From Burkholderiales bacterium (GTDB lineage: Bacteria > Pseudomonadota > Gammaproteobacteria > Burkholderiales > Burkholderiaceae_F), in assembly GCA_020248865.1 (NCBI GenBank), contig JADCGS010000013.1:1-64000 (forward strand): a stretch of 64,000 nt of DNA, read 5' to 3'. The notes below the pieces were generated by a model, which made no database searches, was not told the origin of the DNA, and saw only the letters and a program-made list of their open reading frames with translations. Position 1 is the first letter of the stretch; every line of letters starts with the position of its first letter. Both the position numbers and the translations under genes were made by a program. Positions 12,240 through 21,246 of the stretch are shown in pieces.

Positions 12240-13172
12240 ATGAGTCTTTCGAGATTGGCCGTGACCGCGGCCCGCCTCACCGCCGCCATGGCCGCATTGG
12301 CCTTCGCAACCGCCGCCTCGGCTCAGTCCAGCCGCGCCGACTGCGAACGCGCCTACAAGCCCTCGGTCGGACAGTCGGGCAAGGACGTGGTCTGGGTACC
12401 CACGCCCGACGAGCTGGTGCGCCGCATGCTCACCATGGCGCGCGTGACCCCGCAGGACTTCGTGATCGACCTGGGCGCCGGCGACGGCAAGATCGCCATT
12501 GCGGCGGCCAAGGCGCCCTTCGGCGCCAACTCGCTCGGCATCGAATACAACCCCGACATGGTGAAGCTCGCCAACTGCATGGTTAACGTCGAGGGCGCAG
12601 CGAGCCGCACCAAGATCGTCCAGGGCGACATCTTCAAGGAAGACTTCTCGCGCGCCACCGTAGTGACGATGTACCTGCTGCCGGAGCTGAACCTGTGCGT
12701 GCGCCACCGCGTGCTGGCGATGCGCCCCGGCACGCGCGTGACCTCGCACCAGTTCACCATGGGCGACTGGGAGGCCGACGAGACCGCCGAGATCGAGTTC
12801 CGCACCGCCTACCTGTGGATCGTGCCGGCGCGGGTCGGCGGCAACTGGTCGCTACGCGACAGCGCCGGCCTGTCCTTCGGCGTCAACCTGAATCAGACCT
12901 TCCAGAAGATCGGCGGCGAGGCCACGGTCGGCGGCGCGCGCCAGCCGCTGGTGGGTGCCACGCTGCGCGGCGACGAGCTGCGCTTTGCCTTCAACGACGA
13001 CAAGGGCGTGACCCGTACCTTCACCGGCCGCATCAATGGCAACCAGCTCACCGGCACGTTGCGTGCCGCTGGCGGCGGCGAGACCACCGTCAACGGCAGT
13101 CTGCAAGGCCAGCCGCGTGTGGGCGAGTGGGCCAACATGCTGAGCCAGTGCAGCCGCTTCTACGGCCGGTGA
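12240..13172 (+). CDS. Putatively exported class I SAM-dependent methyltransferase
   Basis: A 310-aa protein with an apparent Sec signal peptide (residues 1-29, ending ATAASAQ) in front of a Rossmann methyltransferase domain: DLGAGDGKIAIAAAK is motif I, GIEYNPDMV carries the acidic SAM-binding residue, and VVTMYLLPELN resembles the DOT1-like/RrmJ-type motif IV region. The last ~110 residues (from about 200) form a separate Gly/Thr-rich beta domain. A clear Shine-Dalgarno (AAGGAG) lies before the ATG. Target and location are unknown: SAM is not known to be available in the periplasm, so either the leader is a membrane anchor or the enzyme acts before export. Confidence 0.78.
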   Translation: MSLSRLAVTAARLTAAMAALAFATAASAQSSRADCERAYKPSVGQSGKDVVWVPTPDELVRRMLTMARVTPQDFVIDLGAGDGKIAIAAAKAPFGANSLGIEYNPDMVKLANCMVNVEGAASRTKIVQGDIFKEDFSRATVVTMYLLPELNLCVRHRVLAMRPGTRVTSHQFTMGDWEADETAEIEFRTAYLWIVPARVGGNWSLRDSAGLSFGVNLNQTFQKIGGEATVGGARQPLVGATLRGDELRFAFNDDKGVTRTFTGRINGNQLTGTLRAAGGGETTVNGSLQGQPRVGEWANMLSQCSRFYGR

Positions 13173-13216
13173 TGGCGCGCGCGGCAGACCCGAGCGCCGC
13201 GTAGCCCGCCTCCCGG

Positions 13217-13244
13217 AAAGCCCCGCTCCGCGGGGCTTTGTTTC
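13217..13244 (+). terminator. Intrinsic terminator after the methyltransferase gene
   Basis: A 7-bp stem (AGCCCCG / CGGGGCT) with a CTCCG loop is followed by TTGTTTC. It lies 45 bp after the methyltransferase stop and 60 bp before the permease start, so it separates the two transcription units. Confidence 0.75.
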
Positions 13245-13303
13245 GTCCGGGCATTGGTGCCAACCCGCCGATTCGTCCCTCCGAGCACAGAAAGATCAGA
13301 GCC

Positions 13304-14641
13304 ATGAGCAACCCGAAGCCGGACACTCCGCGCCCTGCCCTGTCGACCTTCGATGCGGTCATGATCATCGTCGGCATCATCATCGGCGGCGGCATCTTCT
13401 CGTTTCCGCCCTTGGTCGCCGGCATGACCGGCTCGGTGGAATGGATGTTCGGCGCCTGGCTGCTCGGTGCGGCACTCGCCTTCATCGGCGCCCTTTGCTA
13501 TGCGGAGCTCGCCACGACCTTTCCCAACGCCGGCGGCGACTATCACTTCCTCACGCGCGCCTACGGCAAGGACGTCAGCTTCTTCTTCGCCTGGGCGCGC
13601 ATCACCGTCATCACCACCGGCTCCATCGCGCTGCTGGCGTTCGTCTTCGGCGACTACATGACGCGCGTGTTCTCGCTCGGCACGCACAGCGCCGCGATCT
13701 ACGCGCTGCTGGTCGTGCTGGCGCTGACCGCCGTGAATCTGGCCGGCCTCAAGGAGTCGGCCCGCACCCAGAATGTCATGTCGGGGCTGCTGGTGCTCGG
13801 GCTGCTCATGGTCGTGTTCGCGGGGCTGACCAACCCGGCGCCGGCCGCGAGCGCGCCCGCCGCAGCCGTCGGCACTGGCGGCTGGCCGGTCCTGTTCGGC
13901 ACCGCGCTGCTGTTCGTGCTGTTTACCTTCGGCGGCTGGAACGAGGCCGCCTACGTGTCGGCCGAGGTCAAGGGCGGCGACAAGGCGATCGTCAAGGCGC
14001 TGCTGTACGCACTGCTGCTCGTGACTGCCGTGTACCTGCTGTTCGTCTTCGCGTTGCTGACGGGCCTGGGCTTCGATGGCCTGAAGGCGAGCAAGCAGGT
14101 CGCGGCCGACGTGGTGGTCAAGGCTTTTGGCCCGGCCGGCGAGAAGGTCATCGGCGCAATCGTCGCGCTGGCCGCTCTCACCTCGATCAACGCCACCATG
14201 TTGGTAGCCGCGCGCACCAACTATTCGCTCGGCAACGACTGGCCGCTATTCGGGTTCATGAGCCGCTGGAACAGCGACCGCGACGTGCCAACCATCGGCC
14301 TGATCGTCACCGGCGCGTTGTCGCTTGCGCTGGTCCTGATCGCCGCCGTCAACAAGAGCGGCATCAAGTTCATGGTCGACTTCACCGCGCCGGTGTTCTG
14401 GTTCTTCTTCCTGCTGACCGGTATCGCGCTGTTCGTCCTGCGCTTGCGCTATGCGCACTTGCCCCGTCCGTTCAAGGTGCCGCTGTACCCGATCCTGCCG
14501 CTCGCCTTCATCTGCACCTGCGGCTTCCTGCTCTACAAGAGCCTGGAATTCACGCTGCAGAACAAGGCGATCCAGATCGCGCTTTATGTCATGGCCGCTG
14601 GCGTGGTGGTGTGGATCGCGGCGCGGCTGCGCAAGGGCTGA
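13304..14641 (+). CDS. APC-family amino-acid permease
   Basis: A 445-aa inner-membrane transporter with about 12 hydrophobic segments. TM1 contains the APC substrate-binding glycines (IIIGGGIFSFPP) and TM6-8 keep the usual small-residue pattern. It should import an amino acid or amine by proton symport; the substrate is not predictable. The ATG at 13304 is chosen over an upstream in-frame ATG at 13238 that overlaps the terminator. A small open frame and a mocA-like gene follow closely and may share its transcript. Confidence 0.85.
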   Translation: MSNPKPDTPRPALSTFDAVMIIVGIIIGGGIFSFPPLVAGMTGSVEWMFGAWLLGAALAFIGALCYAELATTFPNAGGDYHFLTRAYGKDVSFFFAWARITVITTGSIALLAFVFGDYMTRVFSLGTHSAAIYALLVVLALTAVNLAGLKESARTQNVMSGLLVLGLLMVVFAGLTNPAPAASAPAAAVGTGGWPVLFGTALLFVLFTFGGWNEAAYVSAEVKGGDKAIVKALLYALLLVTAVYLLFVFALLTGLGFDGLKASKQVAADVVVKAFGPAGEKVIGAIVALAALTSINATMLVAARTNYSLGNDWPLFGFMSRWNSDRDVPTIGLIVTGALSLALVLIAAVNKSGIKFMVDFTAPVFWFFFLLTGIALFVLRLRYAHLPRPFKVPLYPILPLAFICTCGFLLYKSLEFTLQNKAIQIALYVMAAGVVVWIAARLRKG

Positions 14642-14643
14642 CC

Positions 14644-14877
14644 TTGGAGCGGGTGCGGCTGCTCGTCTTCGGTGCGCGCTGGGAGGCCACGCGGCCGGAT
14701 AAAGCAGGCGTCTGGACGCTCACCAGGTTGTCCGGGGACGGCAAGCGCGTGCCGGTGCAGCTCGTGGTGCCCGCGCAGATCGGCGCCGACGAGGTCGCCA
14801 CCCACGTCGCCGACCTGCTGCACGAGGCGGTGCCGGCGCGCGGCGATGACCGCGTGCTGCGGCTGACCGATGACTGA
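14644..14877 (+). CDS. Small hypothetical protein between permease and mocA-like gene
   Basis: An open frame of about 77 codons fills the gap between the permease stop (2 bp away) and the mocA-like gene, whose ATG lies inside its last eight bases. It has no ATG; TTG at 14644 or GTG at 14653 would serve. The product is hydrophilic, with VRLLVFGARWEA at the N-terminus and no motif that I recognise. Tight packing and overlap with the next gene support it; no homology claim is made. Confidence 0.5.
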   Translation: MERVRLLVFGARWEATRPDKAGVWTLTRLSGDGKRVPVQLVVPAQIGADEVATHVADLLHEAVPARGDDRVLRLTDD

Positions 14878-15502
14878 CACGCCAGCCACCCGTCCGATCG
14901 TCGGCGTGCTGCTGGCGGCCGGGCGCGGCCGGCGGTTCGATGCCAGCGGCGTACAGCGCAAGCTGCTGCAGGCAATGCCGACCGGCCCGCATCGCGGGCG
15001 CAGCATCGCGCTAGCCGCGGCACTGAACCTGCGCGCTGCGGTCGACCGTGTCGTCGCGGTGGTACGTGCGGACGAGGCCGCGCTTGCGGCGCAGTTCGAG
15101 GCTATGGACTGCGGGGTCGTGCGCAATGACCGCGCCGACGACGGCATGGGCACATCGATCGCCTGCGGCGTTCGGGCCAGCGCCGATGCTGCAGGCTGGG
15201 TCATCGCCCTCGCGGACATGCCGGCCGTCGCACCGCAGACCATGCAGCGTGTGGCCGCCGCGCTGCGCGCCGGCGCCACGTCGGCAGTGCCCCTGCACCA
15301 GGGCCGGCGTGGTCACCCGGTCGGCTTCGCTGCGCGCTGGCGTGAGGCGCTGGCCGCACTCGACGGCGACCAGGGCGCGCGCGCGCTGCTGGCTCAGGCC
15401 AGGCCGCTGTCGATCGAGGTCGACGACGCCGGCTGCCTGCTGGACCTGGACACCCCGGCGGACTTCGCTGCGCTCGCCGCGCCGGCTGCAACGCGGCGCT
15501 GA
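14870..15502 (+). CDS. mocA: MocA-like molybdenum cofactor cytidylyltransferase
   Basis: A 210-aa MobA-like nucleotidyltransferase. The N-terminal signature GVLLAAGRGRRF binds the nucleotide, DDGMGTSIACGVRA is the MocA-type GMG loop, and ALADMPAV carries the metal-binding Asp. The family transfers CMP (MocA) or similar nucleotides to molybdopterin. The cytidylylated cofactor is what xanthine-oxidase-family enzymes such as IorB (2.8 kb upstream, same strand) need, so this gene probably serves that enzyme. A sugar or other nucleotidyltransferase role cannot be excluded. Confidence 0.75.
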   Translation: MTDTPATRPIVGVLLAAGRGRRFDASGVQRKLLQAMPTGPHRGRSIALAAALNLRAAVDRVVAVVRADEAALAAQFEAMDCGVVRNDRADDGMGTSIACGVRASADAAGWVIALADMPAVAPQTMQRVAAALRAGATSAVPLHQGRRGHPVGFAARWREALAALDGDQGARALLAQARPLSIEVDDAGCLLDLDTPADFAALAAPAATRR

Positions 15503-15600
15503 GGGTCTCCCGCCGTCGCTACACTGGGCTCACGTACCCGGGCACCGGCGCTGCTGCCGCCGGATGCCGGTTGCGCTCGGTCCCCTGCACGCTGCCCTTG

Positions 15601-17403
15601 ATGACCATCGCCTACGCCATCCGCCCGGCCAACCCCGGCGCGCACCTTTTCCACGTCACCGTCACGGTCGAGGAGCCCGATTCTCAGGGCCAGCTGTTCA
15701 TGCTGCCCGCGTGGATACCGGGCAGCTACATGGTGCGAGAGTTTGCGCGCCACATCGTGCGCCTGACTGCGCTGCAGGCCGGCCAGGCGGGCGCGGGGCG
15801 GCGCGTGCGGGTCGAAAAGCTCGACAAGCACACCTGGCGCTGCGCGCCGACGGACGGGCCGCTGACGCTGGCCTACGAGGTCTACGCCTGGGACCTGTCG
15901 GTGCGCGCGGCGCACCTGGACCCGACGCACGGCTTCTTCAACGGCAGCAGCGTGTTCCTGCTGCCGATCGGCCACGAGGGCGCGCGCTGCACGGTCGACA
16001 TCCTGCCGCCCGAGGGACCGGCCTATGCCGACTGGCGCGTGATCACCGGGCTCACGCCGGCGCGCGGCACGCGGCGCGGCAGCTTCGGCGCCTACACGGC
16101 GCGCGACTACGACGAGCTGATCGACTGCCCGGTCGAGATGGGCACGTTCACACTCGGGCGCTTCGACGTGCTGGGCGTGCCGCACGAGATCGCGGTCACC
16201 GGCCGGGTGCCGCGGCTGGACATGGCGCGGCTGACCGCCGACCTGGCGCGCGTGTGCGAGGTGCAGGTCCGGCTGTTCGAGCCGCGCACGCGCAGGCCGC
16301 CGTTCGAGCGCTACAGCTTCCTCACCATGGCGGTGGGCGAGGGCTACGGCGGGCTGGAGCATCGCAACTCCACGGCGCTCATCTGCAAGCGCGACGACTT
16401 GCCGCACCTGGGCCTGCGCGACAGCACCGCCGGCTACCGCACCTTCCTCGGGCTGGCGAGCCACGAGTACTTCCACAGCTGGAACGTCAAACGCATCCGG
16501 CCCTCCGCCTTCGTGCCCTACGACCTGACGCAGGAGAACTACACGCGACTGCTGTGGGCCTTCGAGGGCTTCACCAGCTACTACGACGACCTCACGCTGG
16601 CGCGCGCGGGCCTGCTGACCGAGGTGCAGTACCTCGAGACGCTGGCCACCACGATGACCACGGTGATGCAGCGCCCGGGCCGGCTCAAGCAGAGTGTCGC
16701 CGACAGTTCGTTCGACGCCTGGATCAAGTACTACCGGCAGGACGAGAACGCGCCCAACAGCATCGTCAGCTACTACCAGAAGGGCGCGCTGGTGGCGCTG
16801 GCGCTCGACCTGAGCATCCGCGCCGCCACCGGCGGCCGCAAGTCGCTCGACGATGCGATGCGGCTGCTGTGGCGGCAGTACAAGGCCGCGGGGGCCGAGT
16901 ATGCCGGCGTGGCGGAGGACGGCGTGCTTGCCGCGGTCGAGGAGGCAACGGGCCTGCAGCTTGCGCGGGCCGTGCGCGAGTGGACCGAGGGCACGCGCGA
17001 CCCCGACTTTGCGCAATTGCTGGCACCGTTTGGCATCGACGTAGAGCGCCGGCCGGCGCTGGACAAGCCGCACTTCGCACTGCTCGGCTGCAAGCTGCCC
17101 GGCAGCGGCGAGGCGAAGATCGAGAACGTGTTCGACGGACTGCCGGCGCAGGCCGGCGGCCTTTCGGCCGGCGACGTGCTGCTCGCGCTGGACGGCCTGC
17201 GCGTCACGGCCGGCACCATCGATACGCTGCTGGCGCGCTACCAGCCCGGCGATACGGTCGAACTGCACGCGTTCCGCCGCGACGAATTGATGACGTTCTC
17301 GATCAAGCTCGGCACGCAGCCGCCGCCCAAGATCACGCTGCGGGCCAACCCCAGGGCCGGCCGGCGTGCCCAGGCGCTGCGGCGGCGCTGGCTGGGCGGC
17401 TGA
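15601..17403 (+). CDS. M61 family glycyl aminopeptidase with PDZ domain
   Basis: A 600-aa metallopeptidase of MEROPS family M61. The zinc site HEYFH starts at residue 288 within SHEYFHSWNVKRIRP, a hallmark of the family, and FEGFTSYYDD lies downstream as expected. A PDZ domain occupies roughly residues 490-570 (NVFDGLPAQAGGLSAGDVLLAL). The family removes N-terminal Gly or Ala. No signal peptide is evident, so it looks cytoplasmic. ATG 15601 is preferred to the in-frame ATG at 15571 since the family N-terminus (IAYAIRP) follows directly. A TACACT -10-like hexamer sits at 15520-15525. Confidence 0.88.
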   Translation: MTIAYAIRPANPGAHLFHVTVTVEEPDSQGQLFMLPAWIPGSYMVREFARHIVRLTALQAGQAGAGRRVRVEKLDKHTWRCAPTDGPLTLAYEVYAWDLSVRAAHLDPTHGFFNGSSVFLLPIGHEGARCTVDILPPEGPAYADWRVITGLTPARGTRRGSFGAYTARDYDELIDCPVEMGTFTLGRFDVLGVPHEIAVTGRVPRLDMARLTADLARVCEVQVRLFEPRTRRPPFERYSFLTMAVGEGYGGLEHRNSTALICKRDDLPHLGLRDSTAGYRTFLGLASHEYFHSWNVKRIRPSAFVPYDLTQENYTRLLWAFEGFTSYYDDLTLARAGLLTEVQYLETLATTMTTVMQRPGRLKQSVADSSFDAWIKYYRQDENAPNSIVSYYQKGALVALALDLSIRAATGGRKSLDDAMRLLWRQYKAAGAEYAGVAEDGVLAAVEEATGLQLARAVREWTEGTRDPDFAQLLAPFGIDVERRPALDKPHFALLGCKLPGSGEAKIENVFDGLPAQAGGLSAGDVLLALDGLRVTAGTIDTLLARYQPGDTVELHAFRRDELMTFSIKLGTQPPPKITLRANPRAGRRAQALRRRWLGG

Positions 17404-17619
17404 CGGCTGCGGCAGAAGTCGTCGCGGGCGCCCCGCGATGGCACCGCGCCGCGCAGGCGTACAGCGTGCTTCGCCGGGTAGCGCAGGCGCCGGGCCGAGT
17501 GGCGCAGCAAGCTTCTCGGCAGGCGCGCATACCCGCCGACCGGCGCAGCACCGCAGCACGGCAGGACCGCAGCCTTCTGCACAGCCGCAGGCATGCAGAA
17601 CGCAGGCTGCCGCTGCGCA

Positions 17620-18303
17620 TCAGTCGCACCAGCGGATGCTGCCGCGCCCGTGGGCGGCCAGAAACCGGTTGGCCTGCGAGAACGCGCGGCAGCCGATAAA
17701 GGGCACCGGCGGCCGCCGTGCCGACAGCGGCGAGGGGTGGTTGGCCGCCAGGATGCAATGCACCCCCGCCGCCTCGATGGCTGGGCGTTGCGCCTGCGCG
17801 TGGGCGCCCCACAGCAGGAACACCTTGGGTGCGGTGTCCTGCGCCACCGCCTGCACGAGCGACCGCGTCAGCACTTCCCAGCCGCACCGTGCATGGGCGG
17901 CGGGCTGCCCGTCCTCGACCGTCAGCACGGCATTCAGCAACAGCACGCCCTGGCGCGCCCAGCCGCTCAGATCGCCGCTCGGCGGCGCGCAGCCGCAGTC
18001 GCCCAGCAACTCGGCGCAGATGTTGCGCAGGCTCGGCGGCAGGCGGACGCCGGCCGGCACCGAGAACGCCAGCCCGTGCGCCTGGCCGGCGCCGTGGTAC
18101 GGGTCCTGCCCGAGGATCACCACGCGCACCGCCTCGGGCGCCGTCAACTCCAGCGCGGTGAACGGCGTGGGCGGGTAAATCGCCGCGCCGGCCGCGGCCC
18201 GCTGCCCGAGAAAGCGCTGAAGCGCCACGCCGGTCTCGCTAACGAAGAAGCGGTCGAGCAGCGGCACCCAGCCGGGCGCCACGCGGGAGCGGTCCAGGTC
18301 CAC
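17620..18303 (-). CDS. ung: Uracil-DNA glycosylase (family 1)
   Basis: A 227-aa enzyme that removes uracil from DNA. The catalytic water-activating loop GQDPYH and the DNA-intercalating loop HPSPLSA are both intact. It starts with GTG at 18303, only 13 bp after the trpC stop, so it is probably the last gene of the trp transcript. The 216 bp downstream (17404-17619), up to the convergent M61 peptidase gene, contain no gene and no clear terminator. Confidence 0.95.
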   Translation of the reverse strand: MDLDRSRVAPGWVPLLDRFFVSETGVALQRFLGQRAAAGAAIYPPTPFTALELTAPEAVRVVILGQDPYHGAGQAHGLAFSVPAGVRLPPSLRNICAELLGDCGCAPPSGDLSGWARQGVLLLNAVLTVEDGQPAAHARCGWEVLTRSLVQAVAQDTAPKVFLLWGAHAQAQRPAIEAAGVHCILAANHPSPLSARRPPVPFIGCRAFSQANRFLAAHGRGSIRWCD

Positions 18304-18316
18304 GCCCGCGTCGCGT

Positions 18317-19105
18317 TCAGCCGAACAGCTCGGCCAGCGCCACGCCCGGATCGGGTGCCCGCATGAACGCCTCGCCGACGAGAAAGGCGTGCACGCCGGC
18401 CTGGCGCATCGTCGCCACGTCGGCCGGCGCCAGGATGCCGCTCTCGGTGATCACCCGCTTGTCGCGCGGGATGCGCGGCAGCAGATCGAGCGTGGTGCGC
18501 AGCGCGACCTCGAAGGTCCGCAGGTTGCGGTTGTTGATGCCCAGCAGCGGCGTGGAAAGCTGCAGCGCGAGATCCAGCTCGGCGGCGTCGTGCACCTCGA
18601 CCAGTACCGCCATGCCGCTGGCCTGCGCCACGGCCTCCAGGTCGCGCAACTGCGGCAGGTCGAGCGCCGCAACGATCAGCAGGATGCAGTCGGCACCCCA
18701 GGCGCGCGCCTGCGCCACCTGGTACTCGTCGACGATAAAGTCCTTGCGCAGAACCGGCAGGCCGCTGGCCGTGCGCGCCTGCCCGAGGTACTCGGGTGCG
18801 CCCTGGAAGAACTGCTCATCGGTGAGAACCGACAGGCAGGCTGCCCCGTGCGCGGCATAGCTGCGGCCGATCGCCACCGGGTCGAAGTGTTCGCGCAGCA
18901 CGCCCTTGGACGGGGAAGCCTTCTTCACCTCGGCGATCACCGCGGGCCGGCCGGCTGCCACACGGCGTTGCAGCGCGCCGGCAAAGTCGGCCGGGGCCGG
19001 TTGGGCCGCCGCGCGGGCGCGCAGGGCTGCCAGCGGCTCCTGTGCGCGGGCGCGCGCCACCTCGTCGCGCTTGACGGCAAGGATGCGTTCGAGGATGTCG
19101 CTCAT
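18317..19105 (-). CDS. trpC: Indole-3-glycerol phosphate synthase
   Basis: A 262-aa TIM barrel that closes the indole ring in tryptophan synthesis. Family blocks: [11 protein letters not shown] with the catalytic Lys, [21 protein letters not shown] with the second Lys, [10 protein letters not shown], and ESGI. It is the monofunctional form, not fused to trpF. Its ATG overlaps the stop of the upstream GNAT gene (ATGA), so it should be translated by coupling. Confidence 0.96.
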   Translation of the reverse strand: MSDILERILAVKRDEVARARAQEPLAALRARAAAQPAPADFAGALQRRVAAGRPAVIAEVKKASPSKGVLREHFDPVAIGRSYAAHGAACLSVLTDEQFFQGAPEYLGQARTASGLPVLRKDFIVDEYQVAQARAWGADCILLIVAALDLPQLRDLEAVAQASGMAVLVEVHDAAELDLALQLSTPLLGINNRNLRTFEVALRTTLDLLPRIPRDKRVITESGILAPADVATMRQAGVHAFLVGEAFMRAPDPGVALAELFG

Positions 19106-19629
19106 GCCGGCCTGCCTCCCAGCCGCCGCGTGAAACGCGTCTCGCGCGGCACGAAACCGAACGTGCCGTAGAGCCGGCGCGCGGCCCTGTTGGGCACCGC
19201 CATCTCCAGCGCGGCCAGCGTGGCACCGCGCCGGCGCGACCAGGCCAGCGCCAGGCCGACGAGCCGGCGCGCCACGCCGCTGCCGCGGTAGGCCGGCAGC
19301 ACGAACAGCGAATGCAAATAAGTGTGCCGCCTGAGCACGGCATACCGGTGGCGCGCGATCTTCAGGTCGGCGCCGATCATGCCGACGGCCCGACGGCCAT
19401 GGCGCGCCACGAATACGCGGGCGTCGGGTGCGAAGACCTGCCGGCTCCAGTGGCGCCGCGCGGCGCGCCGGTCGATGCGCGCATTGGCGAGGTCCGGCAG
19501 CAGGGCGTGCTCGGTCCGCACGGCCAGCGCGTCCATGGCGACCAACTGCGCGACGTCGCGGTGGCGCAGAGGCCCGAACCGAAGCCGTGCGCGCTGTCCA
19601 GGCCGCGGGGAACCGTGCCGGCGCTTCAC
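19102..19629 (-). CDS. GNAT-family N-acetyltransferase inside the trp operon
   Basis: A 175-aa GNAT protein. The C-terminal half shows the acetyl-CoA binding motif A ([18 protein letters not shown]) followed by [13 protein letters not shown], the typical motif B end. The GTG at 19629 overlaps the trpD stop (GTGA) and its own stop overlaps the trpC ATG (ATGA), so it is tightly coupled on both sides. An internal ATG at 19536 would cut off the [13 protein letters not shown] segment that GNATs usually have first. The substrate is unknown; nothing links it to tryptophan chemistry except position. Confidence 0.8.
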   Translation of the reverse strand: MKRRHGSPRPGQRARLRFGPLRHRDVAQLVAMDALAVRTEHALLPDLANARIDRRAARRHWSRQVFAPDARVFVARHGRRAVGMIGADLKIARHRYAVLRRHTYLHSLFVLPAYRGSGVARRLVGLALAWSRRRGATLAALEMAVPNRAARRLYGTFGFVPRETRFTRRLGGRPA

Positions 19630-20657
19630 GCCGAAAGCCTGCGGGTCGTGTCCACGAAACGCTCGAGCGTGGCCTGGGCCGCGCCGCTGGCGATGGCCGC
19701 ACGCGCCCGCTCGATGCCCTCGGCAATCGAGGCGGCGACGTCGGCCGCATACAGCGCCACGCCGGCGTTGAAAATGACGATCTCGCGCGGCGTGCCCGGC
19801 GTGTTGGCGAGCGCCTCCAGCACCATCGCCTTGCTCTCGGCGGCGTTGCTCACCCGGAGGCCGCGGTTGGAGATCATCGCCAGCCCGAAGTCCTCCGGGT
19901 GGATTTCGTACTCGCGCACCACACCGTCCTTCAGCTCGCCCACCAGCGTGGCGGCGCCGAGCGACACCTCGTCCATGCCGTCCTTGCCGTGCACCACGAG
20001 CACGTGCTGGCTGCCCAGTTCCTTGAGCACGCGCACCTGGATGCCGACGAGGTCGGGGTGGAACACGCCCATCACCTGGTGCGGCGCGCCGGCGGGGTTG
20101 GTCAGCGGTCCGAGGATGTTGAAAATGGTGCGTACGCCAAGCTCCTTGCGCACCGGCGCGGCGTGCTTCATGGCGGCATGATGATTGGGCGCGAACATGA
20201 AGCCGATCCCGGTCTCGGCCAGGCAAGCGGCCACCTGGACCGGCGGCAGGTTGATGTGCGCGCCGAGCGCCTCCAGCACGTCGGCGCTGCCGGAGCCGGA
20301 CGACACGCCGCGCCCGCCGTGCTTGGCCACGCGCGCGCCGGCGGCCGCGGCCACGAACATCGCGGCGGTGGAGATGTTGAAGGTGTGCGCGGCGTCGCCA
20401 CCCGTGCCGCACAGGTCCACCAGATGCGTCTTGTCGGCCACTTCGACCGGCGTGGCGAACTCGCGCATGATCTGCGCGGCCGCGGCGATCTCGCCGATGG
20501 TCTCCTTCTTCACCCGCAGTCCCATGGTGAGCGCAGCGATCTGTACCGGCGACAGCTCGCCGCTCATCAGCTTGCGCCAGAGCGACAGCATCTCGTCCTC
20601 GAAGATCTCGCGGTGCTCGATGCAGCGGACCAGGGCTTCGGACGGGGTGATGGGCAT
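19626..20657 (-). CDS. trpD: Anthranilate phosphoribosyltransferase
   Basis: A 343-aa enzyme joining anthranilate to PRPP. The PRPP loop [18 protein letters not shown] and the [18 protein letters not shown] block are complete, as is GPLTNPA. It stands alone and is not fused to trpG. The start at ATG 20657 lies 16 bp after the LprI-like gene, with a purine-rich stretch before it. Confidence 0.97.
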   Translation of the reverse strand: MPITPSEALVRCIEHREIFEDEMLSLWRKLMSGELSPVQIAALTMGLRVKKETIGEIAAAAQIMREFATPVEVADKTHLVDLCGTGGDAAHTFNISTAAMFVAAAAGARVAKHGGRGVSSGSGSADVLEALGAHINLPPVQVAACLAETGIGFMFAPNHHAAMKHAAPVRKELGVRTIFNILGPLTNPAGAPHQVMGVFHPDLVGIQVRVLKELGSQHVLVVHGKDGMDEVSLGAATLVGELKDGVVREYEIHPEDFGLAMISNRGLRVSNAAESKAMVLEALANTPGTPREIVIFNAGVALYAADVAASIAEGIERARAAIASGAAQATLERFVDTTRRLSA

Positions 20658-20673
20658 CGGACTCTCCGCAGGG

Positions 20674-21246
20674 TCAGGGTTTTGCAGGCGGCCGCGGCGC
20701 GGCTTTGTCGGCGGGCGCCGCGGGGCGCTCGGGCGCCAGTTCGGACAGCAGTCGTTCGCGGGCGCGCAACTGATCGACTTCGCAGGCGAGCTGTGCCTGG
20801 CCCGCGCCGTTGCCGCTGCCATAGGATTGGCGCACCAGCTCGCAATGGCTGCGCAGGTAGCGCTCGAAATCACGCTGGTTGTCGCGCAGCGCCGCGATCG
20901 GACCGGAGCGGCCGGTGACCCGCTCCAGCGCCGCCATCTCGCGGCCGACGGCGATGTACGACTCCAGCATCGCGTCAGTGGCCGCCCGCCGCGCCGCCTC
21001 CAGGCAGGGGGCGACCTCCCGTTGCGACGCCACGCGCCGACTGCACTCGTCCAGGGCGCCCGCGCGCACCGCGGGCGGGGCGGCCAGCAGCAGCACCGCC
21101 AGGCCCTGTGCGGCGACACTTGCCGCGCCCAGTGCCACGCCGTGCGCCAGACCGGCCGCCAGGCCGCGCGCCGGGCCAGGTGCCGCCGCCATCGTGGGAT
21201 GGCCGGGCGCAGGCGCTCCCGCCCGCCCGTGGCGACGTCCCTTCAT
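20674..21246 (-). CDS. LprI-like (DUF1311-type) secreted protein inside the trp operon
   Basis: A 190-aa protein with a long hydrophobic leader (about residues 19-60, ending PAVRAGA). The mature part begins with an LprI/DUF1311-like segment: spaced cysteines (LDEC, APCLEAA), then [19 protein letters not shown], then [14 protein letters not shown] and a further Cys. Families of this kind include periplasmic lysozyme inhibitors. The C-terminus is Ala/Pro/Lys-rich. Its ATG overlaps the trpG stop (ATGA). A later start at the methionine of MAAAPGP is possible. Function in this operon is unknown. Confidence 0.68.
   Translation of the reverse strand: MKGRRHGRAGAPAPGHPTMAAAPGPARGLAAGLAHGVALGAASVAAQGLAVLLLAAPPAVRAGALDECSRRVASQREVAPCLEAARRAATDAMLESYIAVGREMAALERVTGRSGPIAALRDNQRDFERYLRSHCELVRQSYGSGNGAGQAQLACEVDQLRARERLLSELAPERPAAPADKAAPRPPAKP

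Noticed and set aside
9795-12749. 984-codon open frame antisense to iorB
   Set aside because: Composition is Arg/His/Ala-rich and motif-free, while the plus strand carries a complete IorB.
15394-17559. 721-codon minus-strand frame opposite the M61 peptidase
   Set aside because: Shadow frame; the plus strand has the zinc site and PDZ domain.
19630-20412. GNAT reading frame open far upstream into trpD
   Set aside because: That part is an out-of-frame shadow of trpD; the GTG at 19629 overlapping the trpD stop is a natural start.
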